Source: Candidatus Zixiibacteriota bacterium | Lineage (GTDB): Bacteria > Zixibacteria > MSB-5A5 > UBA10806 | Length of the DNA stretch: 6,854 nucleotides | Reading direction: 5' to 3' | Assembly: GCA_003520965.1 (NCBI GenBank) | Contig: DOTU01000231.1 | Location: forward strand, 1 to 6,854 | Part shown: one piece after another, positions 1-5,936 of the stretch | How positions within the stretch are numbered: position 1 is the stretch's first letter | How the letters are laid out: each line of letters begins with the position of its first letter | The notes under the pieces: generated by a model | Database searches by the model: none | What the model was told of the DNA's origin: nothing | The model's input: the letters and a program-made list of their open reading frames with translations, nothing else | Position numbers and translations under genes: made by a program

Positions 1-23
1 CAGTTCGATTCTGGGGGGTGGCA
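1..23 (+). tRNA. 3' end of a tRNA gene, cut by the window edge
   Basis: The first bases fit the T arm and acceptor end of a tRNA. Positions 1-3 (CAG) pair with 11-13 (CTG) around a seven-base loop TTCGATT, with the canonical TTCGA core. Positions 16-22 (GGGTGGC) would be the 3' acceptor strand and A23 the discriminator. CCA is not encoded; a T-rich stretch follows. The missing 5' acceptor strand should read GCCACCC. A GCC start with A73 is seen in Thr and some Leu tRNAs, but the anticodon is outside the window, so identity is open. It is not a tmRNA end, because the expected CTCCACCA-type terminus is absent. Confidence 0.6.
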
Positions 24-60
24 TTTTTATATTGATTTGACTAAAACGCAGTAAGATATT

Positions 61-194
61 CACAAAGTCAGGAACCCAAAGCCGCAAGGCGCGGTTTACG
101 GTTCTGAACAAGAGAAGAGCCCCTGCTGCACCATTGGTTGGGATACATGGTTGACATCATTGAATGACAGCAAGACATAGCGGGGGCTTTTTTT
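61..194 (+). ncRNA. candidate structured non-coding RNA, unclassified
   Basis: No convincing ORF lies here, yet the stretch folds well on the plus strand. A long hairpin occupies 68-107: TCA(G)GAACC pairs with GGTTCTGA with one bulged G, and inside it AAA(g)CCGC at 78-85 pairs with GCGGTTT at 91-97 around a five-base loop. A second structure (118-188) is closed by a 10-bp stem and may branch: ACCAT 130-134 with ATGGT 147-151, and TCAT 157-160 with ATGA 164-167. It ends in a T-run. I could not match it to RNase P RNA, SRP RNA, tmRNA, 6S RNA or a riboswitch I know. The 5' end is uncertain; a weak TTGATT (32-37) / GATATT (55-60) promoter with a 17-base spacer would start transcription near 67. 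It could instead be a leader-like element, but no plus-strand gene follows closely. Confidence 0.4.
118..194 (+). terminator. intrinsic terminator with a large branched loop
   Basis: AGCCCCTGCT (118-127) pairs with AGCGGGGGCT (179-188) over ten positions with a single G-U pair. Seven consecutive T (188-194) follow at once. The 51-base loop is longer than in an ordinary terminator and has its own pairing potential. The stem therefore probably both closes the candidate RNA and ends its transcription, and would also stop read-through from the upstream tRNA. Confidence 0.6.
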
Positions 195-236
195 ATTTGT
201 ACTTTTTAAATTGGTGCAAATGTACTTAATCAAATT

Positions 237-271
237 AAAAAATCGGATTCCATCTCGGATATCCGATTTTT
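237..271 (-). terminator. terminator of the Rrf2-family gene, probably bidirectional
   Basis: An 11-bp perfect stem (238-248 with 261-271) carries a 12-base loop and an A-tract on the left and T-tract on the right. Read on the minus strand it sits 35 bases past the Rrf2 stop codon and ends in six T. Read on the plus strand it also ends in T, so it may back up the terminator at 118-194. The GC core is short (CGG/CCG plus flanking A-T pairs). Confidence 0.7.
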
Positions 272-305
272 CGCTTAAAGTTGAAGATTCCCGATACGGG
301 CTTGT

Positions 306-707
306 TTACGCAGGTTTTATTTTATCCAGCGTCATTTCGTTGAGAGTGGTTTTTAACCTGTCCTGAAGCGGTATCCAGAACACCTGAGCAGAGCAATATT
401 TTCGTTTGGTCTTATTTTTATGACGATCATCAGCACAGGAGACCACCAACATGGGACCATCCATCGCCTCAATGATATTTAAAAATGATATTTGTTGAGG
501 AAGCTTGCCCAGCCTATATCCGCCATAAATGCCCTTAAAGCTTTTAAGAAGTTTTTTCTTAACAAGCTCTCTGAGTATTTTGGCCAGGAATTCCCTGGGT
601 ATGCTTTCCTGTTCGGCTATCTCATCGATGGAACAGACGTGCTCGGGAGTGGCCGCAACGTACAACATTGCGTGAATAGCATGCTCGGCTTTTGTAGAGA
701 CCTTCAT
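306..707 (-). CDS. Rrf2-family transcriptional regulator, possible Fe-S or redox sensor
   Basis: This is a small DNA-binding regulator of the Rrf2 family (IscR, NsrR, CymR, RsrR), which act as dimers and often sense Fe-S status, NO or redox. The protein opens with the family signature MKVSTKAEHAIHAML. A winged helix-turn-helix covers about residues 23-66, ending in the wing GIYGGYRL (59-66), followed by the dimerisation helix region. IscR and NsrR have three clustered cysteines; here only Cys91 and Cys105 lie in that region, 14 apart, with His96 and a basic run between. Cys25 is elsewhere. Glu8 and His12 sit in the first helix. I chose ATG at 707 (133 aa): AAAGG at 717-721 is nine bases upstream, and the family usually starts at MK. 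An in-frame ATG at 716 would add three residues but directly abuts that AAAGG. The gene is divergent from rnr and ends at a good terminator. Family is sure; ligand and targets are unknown. Confidence 0.93.
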   Translation of the reverse strand: MKVSTKAEHAIHAMLYVAATPEHVCSIDEIAEQESIPREFLAKILRELVKKKLLKSFKGIYGGYRLGKLPQQISFLNIIEAMDGPMLVVSCADDRHKNKTKRKYCSAQVFWIPLQDRLKTTLNEMTLDKIKPA

Positions 708-716
708 ATCTGCCAT

Positions 717-721
717 CCTTT
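717..721 (-). promoter_or_regulatory. ribosome binding site that decides the Rrf2 start
   Basis: Read on the minus strand this is AAAGG. It is nine bases before the ATG at 707 but touches the ATG at 716 with no spacer, so it favours the shorter 133-residue protein. Confidence 0.6.
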
Positions 722-760
722 GTTAAAAATTAATAAGAAAACTATTCTATCTATCAATTC

Positions 761-772
761 AATATCGATATT
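761..772. promoter_or_regulatory. perfect 12-bp palindrome, candidate autoregulatory operator
   Basis: AATATCGATATT is its own reverse complement. It overlaps the -10 hexamer (770-775) of the Rrf2-gene promoter and would span the transcription start. A dimeric regulator bound there would block its own promoter, a common arrangement in Rrf2 genes. It is short and AT-rich, so chance is possible, and no second copy was found in the window. Confidence 0.4.
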
Positions 773-798
773 ATATGAGTATTTATCGGCGGTTGCAA
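770..798 (-). promoter_or_regulatory. sigma-70-type promoter of the Rrf2-family gene
   Basis: On the minus strand TTGCAA (793-798) and a perfect TATAAT (770-775) are separated by 17 bp. Transcription would begin near 763, giving a leader of roughly 55 bases before the ATG at 707. The -35 matches consensus at four of six positions. Confidence 0.7.
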
Positions 799-820
799 GT
801 ATATATTGTGATTTTTAAAT
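793..820 (+). promoter_or_regulatory. weak divergent promoter candidate for the rnr operon
   Basis: TTGCAA (793-798) is palindromic and can act as a -35 on the plus strand too. Sixteen bases further lies TTAAAT (815-820), a four-of-six match to TATAAT. Transcription would begin near 827 and lead into rnr. It is much weaker than the minus-strand promoter, and the real operon promoter could be elsewhere or of another sigma class. Confidence 0.3.
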
Positions 821-822
821 AT

Positions 823-837
823 CTGCCAAAGTGGCAG
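823..837 (+). promoter_or_regulatory. perfect hairpin in the presumed rnr leader
   Basis: CTGCCA (823-828) and TGGCAG (832-837) form a perfect six-base inverted repeat around AAG. Four T and an AT-rich stretch follow. It could be a 5' mRNA hairpin, an operator for a dimeric protein, or a weak attenuator. The T-run is too short for a confident terminator. Confidence 0.4.
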
Positions 838-880
838 TTTTATATTGAAAAATCTGTCTTATAAGCATATAATAAATCAA

Positions 881-3022
881 ATGAACATACCAACATTGGA
901 AGATATAAAAAAGAATCTCAAAGAGATGACTCGGCCGCTCAAGATCAAGGAGTTGGCCAAGCGAATGGGAATAAGGCAGGAAGATTACCCGTCATTTAGG
1001 CGCATGGTTAAGGAAGCAATATCTGCCGGCCAATTAGTTAAGGCTCGTGGAGGAAGATTAATAACAGAGCCTAAAAAAGGGTTTGTCCAGGGGAAACTGG
1101 TCATGGCTCGCGCCGGGCATGGTTTTGTAATACCAGCTAATAAAAGCGGCGAAATATATATATCCCCTCGTGACCTCGGGGGGGCACTTCATGGCGAAGA
1201 GGTCAAGCTTATTATCAAAGATACCCGCGCGGGCAAGAATCGCGAAGGTAAAGTTGTTGGGGTAATAGATCGCGAGAAAGGCCGTCTGGTTGGGCATCTC
1301 TATAAGAGCCGATATGGGATGTATATCTTGCCGAACGATCCTCATTACAAGGGTAATATCGAGGTTGATAATCCCCGAGGTCTCACGCTAAATGAAAATC
1401 TGATCGTTACGATCCGCCTTTACCCCTGGGAGGCTTCCTTTCTCCCTCCAAGAGGGCAAGTTGAGGAAGTGCTCGGACAAGCCGGTTCTCCGGGTGTGGA
1501 TATCGACTCCCTGGTGATCTCGCACGGCTTACCCCGTGAGTTTGATTCGGGGGTCAAACCTGAGTTAGCTAAAATCAGAAGGGCTATTCCCAAGCGCGAG
1601 CTTGCCCGCAGGCGCGATTTGCGAGATTTATTAGTTTTCACAATCGATCCCGTCGACGCCAAAGACCATGACGATGCCATAAGCCTGGAGCCTCTCAAGG
1701 GAGGCAATGTGAGATTGGGCGTACACATCGCTGACGTCTCCCATTATGTATGTGAAGGAATGACGCTGGATAGAGAAGCGCATGTGCGAGGTAACTCGGT
1801 TTACCTCGTCGATCGGGTAATCCCGATGCTTCCCGAAAAGCTATCGAGCGATATCTGTAGCCTGGTTGAAGGAGAGGATCGTTTGACCTTGTCTTTTATT
1901 GCTGAGCTTGATTCGCAAGCAAAGGTGATAAGTTGGGAGTTCGTAGAAAGCGTTATCCAGAGCAAGGCTTCACTAAATTACGACGAGGTCCAGGCTTACT
2001 TCGATAAGCAGGGTAAAAGCCGAATCGACACTAAATCAGGCAAAACTCTCGATCAAATGCTAAAGTTGTCTCAAGTTTTTCGGGGACAGCGCTTGGAAAA
2101 AGGAAGCCTTGATTTCGATCTACCGGAGCCAACGATTCATCTCGATGATGAAGGGCATGTGCTCGATATCTTTATTCAAGCCAGGATGCCGTCACACCAG
2201 GTGGTGGAGGAGTTTATGCTCCTGGCTAACCGTTACGCAGCCAGTTATCTGGGAGGGCAGGGGGCGCCGATTCTCTACCGTGTCCACCCCAAACCCGATA
2301 AGGAAAAAATCGAAATTTTCGGCGCGCTGCTGCGCGAAATGGGCTACGATTTTAGTTTCAGAGGTGAAGTCACACCTAAAAAGTTGCAACGAGTGCTGGA
2401 GGTTGTAAAGGGCAAGCCGGAAGAATCATTTGTGGAGGTGATCTTGCTGCGATCACTTGCCAAGGCGGTCTACCAACCCGAGAATATTGGCCATTTCGGC
2501 CTGGCCTTTCCGATATACACTCATTTTACATCACCCATTCGCCGTTATCCAGATTTGCTGGTGCATCGCATGTTAAAACTGCTGCTCAATCGCGAACTAA
2601 CGTCGGAGATCATCTCGGATGTTGCTTCAACCTTGAAGGCAACCGGAGCGCATTGCACCGCCACTGAAATCGCAGCCGATGAGGCCGAGCGCGATTCGAT
2701 CAAGATCAAGCAGCTTGAATTTCTTTCCGAGCGTGTTGGAGGTGTGTTCGATGGCATAGTGTCCGGAGTAGTCAGGCCGGGGATTTTCGTAGCGTTGGCC
2801 GCGACGATGGTTGAGGGGTTTGTGCCGTTTAATTCTATCAAAGATGATTATTTTATTTTTGAAGAGGGGAAACATCGCGCCTACGGCCGTCGCAGTGGAC
2901 GAGTCTTCAAGTTGGGAGATAAGGTAAGAATCCTGGTGGTAAAAGTTGATATGGAAAACAGACGAGCCGATTTTAATCTCGTCAATCCCGAACCCGAGAA
3001 AAAAACGAAGAAGAAAAGATGA
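881..3022 (+). CDS. rnr: ribonuclease R, 3'-5' exoribonuclease of the RNB family
   Basis: RNase R is a cytoplasmic processive 3'-5' exoribonuclease that degrades structured RNA, including mRNA fragments and defective rRNA. In the 713-aa protein a winged-helix HTH covers about residues 5-63 and the first cold-shock domain about 68-115 (motif GHGFVIP). A second OB segment follows (about 125-165), then the RNB catalytic domain (about 245-575) and an S1 domain (about 620-702). A short basic tail ends KKTKKKR. The metal-binding motif TIDPVDAKDHDDA holds Asp256, Asp262, Asp264 and Asp265 with the spacing of RNase II/R. The motif FTSPIRRYPD (549-558) is intact, so the enzyme should be active. The HTH and S1 plus basic tail point to RNase R rather than RNase II; it is shorter than the E. 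coli enzyme mainly at the ends. ATG 881 was chosen over an in-frame TTG at 845, which would add 12 residues; neither has a clear Shine-Dalgarno. It overlaps the next gene by four bases. Confidence 0.95.
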   Translation: MNIPTLEDIKKNLKEMTRPLKIKELAKRMGIRQEDYPSFRRMVKEAISAGQLVKARGGRLITEPKKGFVQGKLVMARAGHGFVIPANKSGEIYISPRDLGGALHGEEVKLIIKDTRAGKNREGKVVGVIDREKGRLVGHLYKSRYGMYILPNDPHYKGNIEVDNPRGLTLNENLIVTIRLYPWEASFLPPRGQVEEVLGQAGSPGVDIDSLVISHGLPREFDSGVKPELAKIRRAIPKRELARRRDLRDLLVFTIDPVDAKDHDDAISLEPLKGGNVRLGVHIADVSHYVCEGMTLDREAHVRGNSVYLVDRVIPMLPEKLSSDICSLVEGEDRLTLSFIAELDSQAKVISWEFVESVIQSKASLNYDEVQAYFDKQGKSRIDTKSGKTLDQMLKLSQVFRGQRLEKGSLDFDLPEPTIHLDDEGHVLDIFIQARMPSHQVVEEFMLLANRYAASYLGGQGAPILYRVHPKPDKEKIEIFGALLREMGYDFSFRGEVTPKKLQRVLEVVKGKPEESFVEVILLRSLAKAVYQPENIGHFGLAFPIYTHFTSPIRRYPDLLVHRMLKLLLNRELTSEIISDVASTLKATGAHCTATEIAADEAERDSIKIKQLEFLSERVGGVFDGIVSGVVRPGIFVALAATMVEGFVPFNSIKDDYFIFEEGKHRAYGRRSGRVFKLGDKVRILVVKVDMENRRADFNLVNPEPEKKTKKKR

Positions 3023-4440
3023 TCTATATTTTCACTCATGACAGAGCTTTTGCAGATAAGCTCATAACTGCCTTGCCGGAAAAGCAGGGAGAGATATTCG
3101 ATGATGAAGCCAGACTGGCCGGGTCTCTCGTAAAAGCCAGCGGCATCCTCTTTGATTTACGCTCCGAGCCAAAGCCCATGAAGCTTCTGGAACGGATATA
3201 TTATGAATCTCCATTCATACCGATTATAGCGGTATATCAATCCGAGGAATGGTCTGAGCCTCTCTTCGACAAGGGTTTCCCCTGGCCTGCTAATGCCTCG
3301 GATATAGTTCAGGCATTCACTGAAATCAAAAATGATCGCGCTTTGCTGGAATCTTGCGGCTTGGTTGGCCGCTCAATAGAACTGGCAGCGGCGGTTCAAG
3401 TAGTCTCGCAGGTGGCGGGATCGGATATCAATGTGCTCATCACCGGGCCATCGGGTGCGGGTAAAGAGATGATTGCCCGCGCGATTCACGATAAATCGAA
3501 AACGCCCGGAAGCCCGTTTATCGAAGTCAATGTGGCGGCGATGGCGCCAGGGATAATTGAATCGGAATTATTTGGCCACGAGAAGGGAGCGTTCACAGGC
3601 GCTTCAGCTCGGCGAATCGGGGTGTTCGAACAGGCTTCGGGTGGTGTTATCTTCTTAGATGAAATCGGGGAGATCCCGCTTGAGATACAGGCCAAACTTC
3701 TTCGGGTGCTGGATCAAAGAAGTTTCACTCGCGTAGGCGGAAATGTCCCGATAAAAGCTGATTTCCGCCTGGTGGCGGCCACTAATAGAGATTTGGCGAA
3801 TGACGTATCAATGGGACGGTTCCGGGAAGATTTATATTACAGGCTTCGAGTTGTCTCAATTGATTTACCGCCGCTGGTGGATCGTAAAGCGGATATTGCC
3901 CCTCTTGCCTTCTATTTTTTGACCCTGCGAAAACGCGAGCTTGGGAGCGATAACCTAGGGATCGAACCGGGCGCGATGAAATTGTTCCATCGTTACAACT
4001 GGCCGGGCAACGTTCGCGAGTTGAAAAATGTTATCGATTCATTTACCACAACCAGCCAGAGTGGACGGATCACGGCGTCTGAATTCGATAAGTATATGAT
4101 GGAAAATACCGCTCACTCCAGCTACCTTCCGGTGGTTACCAAGCGAACTCCGGAGGCGGCGGAGCATCAACTCATATTCCAGGCCCTGGTGTCGTTGTCA
4201 AACGAGGTGGTTTCGTTAAAGCATCTCATAGAGCGCGAACTGGAACGCGCCCGCTTTGTTGAGCCGGCCGTTGAGGCGGAACCGGCTCGCTACGATTCTG
4301 TTAATGTTGAAGATATGGAAAAAGTGCTGGTTACGAGAGCCTTAGCGGATGCTCACGGCAATAGGAAGAAAGCCGCCGAACTCTTAGGCATCGGCGAACG
4401 TACTCTCTATCGTAAACTTGATAAATATGGCCTCAGGTGA
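3019..4440 (+). CDS. sigma-54-dependent transcriptional activator with a degenerate receiver-like N-terminus
   Basis: This 473-residue protein is an NtrC-type enhancer-binding AAA+ ATPase that remodels RNA polymerase-sigma-54. The central domain (about 115-345) has Walker A GPSGAGKE (143-150), an intact sigma-54 contact loop GAFTGA (190-195), Walker B IFLDEIGE with Asp214 and Glu215, sensor motif ATNRDL (254-259), the arginine-rich FREDLYYRL (268-276) and WPGNVRELKN (328-337). A linker with a likely coiled-coil (about 382-413) leads to a Fis-type HTH (about 430-471). Residues 1-110 look like a CheY-type fold: ILFDLRS would place Asp46 at the phospho-acceptor strand. The usual acidic pair after strand 1 is HD (residues 7-8), and the usual K-P is W-P (89-90). 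Control by ordinary phosphorylation is therefore doubtful. No histidine kinase is in the window. ATG overlaps the rnr stop as ATGA. The overlapping exported genes downstream may be part of its regulon or merely co-transcribed. Confidence 0.93.
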   Translation: MIYIFTHDRAFADKLITALPEKQGEIFDDEARLAGSLVKASGILFDLRSEPKPMKLLERIYYESPFIPIIAVYQSEEWSEPLFDKGFPWPANASDIVQAFTEIKNDRALLESCGLVGRSIELAAAVQVVSQVAGSDINVLITGPSGAGKEMIARAIHDKSKTPGSPFIEVNVAAMAPGIIESELFGHEKGAFTGASARRIGVFEQASGGVIFLDEIGEIPLEIQAKLLRVLDQRSFTRVGGNVPIKADFRLVAATNRDLANDVSMGRFREDLYYRLRVVSIDLPPLVDRKADIAPLAFYFLTLRKRELGSDNLGIEPGAMKLFHRYNWPGNVRELKNVIDSFTTTSQSGRITASEFDKYMMENTAHSSYLPVVTKRTPEAAEHQLIFQALVSLSNEVVSLKHLIERELERARFVEPAVEAEPARYDSVNVEDMEKVLVTRALADAHGNRKKAAELLGIGERTLYRKLDKYGLR

Positions 4441-5936
4441 AAGTAAAAAGCCTCGCTATGGCAGCATTGTTGCCGCCGCTTCTATTTATATCCAATACAA
4501 ACGGTCAATGGATTGGACAGATTCAAACTGAATCTGATTGGGATGCCCTGTTGAATCAAGGATATTTCGATTATAACAGTTATCAGCTTTATCGCGAGCT
4601 TTTTGAGGGTACTGCTGTTAAGGATACCACAGAGTATATCCAGTCGACGCTGGGAAATCCGCTATCCGATATTATCTCTCCTATTAACGATCAAATTTAT
4701 TCAGACAATCCAAATATACTGTCGCAACGCATTTATCTGCGCTCAGGGCAGAGGATTCAGAACGGGAATAACGCTGGTTATGTTCTTCTCTCATCAACTT
4801 ATAGAAACGTGAATTGCGAATATAAGGGGCGAAATGATAATTCATCCTGGGAAAGCGAACGACGAATAATTGGATTTACCAGCGATCGGATCAATATTAC
4901 GTTAGGAAATTACACTACTAATATTGGCTCAGGCTTGGGGATTGGACGGTATGACTACAAACCGTTGGGAATCCCAAGAGATAGTTTAAGGTCAGATTTT
5001 TTATATCCCGATAACAGTTATTATAATGGCGCCAAAATAGAAATCGATAATCGTTACACGTTACTGGAATCATCAAAGAAATATCTCTCAGTGCGCAAAG
5101 ATTTTTGCGGCGGGGCATTTTCTATTCCAATTAACGATAGCAAAATAGGATTGACAATCAGTGCGACACAACTCTCTGAAGGAAGTAACCGTCGGACGCT
5201 CGGCGAAGGCTCGATTTACTTTTCTCATCCCGATATTGGGCTGTCAACTGAAATTGGATATGCCGAATCGGGCGCGGGCGCGGTCTGCGAATTAAGCAAG
5301 AGAAACTTCAATATCAGCTTTTGGCATTATGCTGAGTCCTTTGTTAATCCGCAATCATCGGGTATGGCTTACCCAGATTATCAAAGTTTCAACGATCCGC
5401 GCTTTCCGATATCTTTTCGTCAACCTCAAACGGGGGAGAGTGGGTTATCAGTTCGCCGCAGTGTAGCAATAAGCAGGCTAACTCTGGTCGGTTGGATTTT
5501 GGCCTGGAAGAGATCGAACCATGACCCCGCGTCATTAGATAACAATCTTGGCGCTCGTTTTGAGCTGGGAAACGGGGCGAATCTTAGTGCACGCTACGCG
5601 GAAAGATCCGGGCGCGGCTCAGGACGGACATTGGGTGAGTTTGGCCTTAATTTGAGAAGAAAGATAGAAGCAGCGGCCTTGGTCTCGCTTTGGGTTGATG
5701 GTAATGCCGTTAACAACGCGCGGTCGTTTGCGCATATCTTTATTTCAGCGCCAATCAAGGCCGGATTTTTATTAAGCGCTAGGTTGCGATCATATTTTAA
5801 CAGCAATCTGGAATATTTTGTAGAGGAGAGAACCGTTATCTCAAATCGTTTTTCTCTGAAAGCTACTTACCGCTGGCAGGATTCGTACAGTTCAGAAAGC
5901 GGCCCGCTTTATTTGATAATGGAGAGCACTCTTTGA
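4437..5936 (+). CDS. exported protein, probable outer-membrane beta-barrel, function unknown
   Basis: I do not recognise a named family. The N-terminus has lysines at 2 and 4, a hydrophobic stretch (about 6-18) and a likely cleavage near residues 22-24, a good Sec signal peptide. Residues about 30-90 are polar and probably helical (ALLNQGYFDYNSYQLYREL). From about residue 95 to the end, short strands of alternating hydrophobic and polar residues are separated by Gly/Asn/Ser-rich turns, as in an outer-membrane barrel. The last strand reads LYLIMESTL and lacks the classic terminal Phe. The segment GNYTTNIGSGLGIG (157-170) resembles the 'GDYR..FGQGL' region of large Bacteroidetes-type barrel proteins that carry ComEA-like helix-hairpin-helix repeats, but no such repeat is evident here; this comparison is from memory. 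The start is GTG, overlapping the upstream stop as GTGA with only a weak Shine-Dalgarno; an ATG at 4458 would cut seven residues from the signal peptide. Confidence 0.75.
   Translation: MKVKSLAMAALLPPLLFISNTNGQWIGQIQTESDWDALLNQGYFDYNSYQLYRELFEGTAVKDTTEYIQSTLGNPLSDIISPINDQIYSDNPNILSQRIYLRSGQRIQNGNNAGYVLLSSTYRNVNCEYKGRNDNSSWESERRIIGFTSDRINITLGNYTTNIGSGLGIGRYDYKPLGIPRDSLRSDFLYPDNSYYNGAKIEIDNRYTLLESSKKYLSVRKDFCGGAFSIPINDSKIGLTISATQLSEGSNRRTLGEGSIYFSHPDIGLSTEIGYAESGAGAVCELSKRNFNISFWHYAESFVNPQSSGMAYPDYQSFNDPRFPISFRQPQTGESGLSVRRSVAISRLTLVGWILAWKRSNHDPASLDNNLGARFELGNGANLSARYAERSGRGSGRTLGEFGLNLRRKIEAAALVSLWVDGNAVNNARSFAHIFISAPIKAGFLLSARLRSYFNSNLEYFVEERTVISNRFSLKATYRWQDSYSSESGPLYLIMESTL
5921..5926 (+). 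promoter_or_regulatory. ribosome binding site supporting a TTG start
   Basis: GGAGAG lies six bases before the TTG at 5933, inside the end of the upstream gene. This is the strongest Shine-Dalgarno in the operon. It justifies the unusual start codon, which also gives a complete signal peptide. Confidence 0.7.

Noticed and set aside
1..194. tmRNA, RNase P RNA, SRP RNA or common riboswitch
   Set aside because: The tRNA-like end lacks the tmRNA terminus, and the signature sequences I know for RNase P RNA, SRP RNA, c-di-GMP, cobalamin, TPP and fluoride RNAs are not present.
290..300. Small hairpin CCCG-ATA-CGGG just after the Rrf2 stop as the terminator
   Set aside because: Only four base pairs and no adjacent T-run in either direction; the hairpin at 238-271 is a far better terminator.
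492..818. 108-codon plus-strand frame across the Rrf2 gene and its upstream region
   Set aside because: It is antisense to the well-supported Rrf2 coding sequence, runs through that gene's promoter and resembles no known protein.
832..850. Sigma-54 (-24/-12) promoter before rnr, suggested by TGGCAG followed by TTG
   Set aside because: The distance from TGG to TTG is two bases too long and the essential GC of the -12 element is missing (TTGA).
1058..2875. Several minus-strand and alternate-frame reading frames inside rnr
   Set aside because: They lie entirely within the conserved RNase R domains, have no ribosome binding site or recognisable product, and are shadows of the real frame.
4458..5936. 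ATG at 4458 as the start of the barrel gene
   Set aside because: It would remove the lysines of the signal peptide and break the four-base overlap pattern seen at every other junction, so GTG 4437 is preferred.
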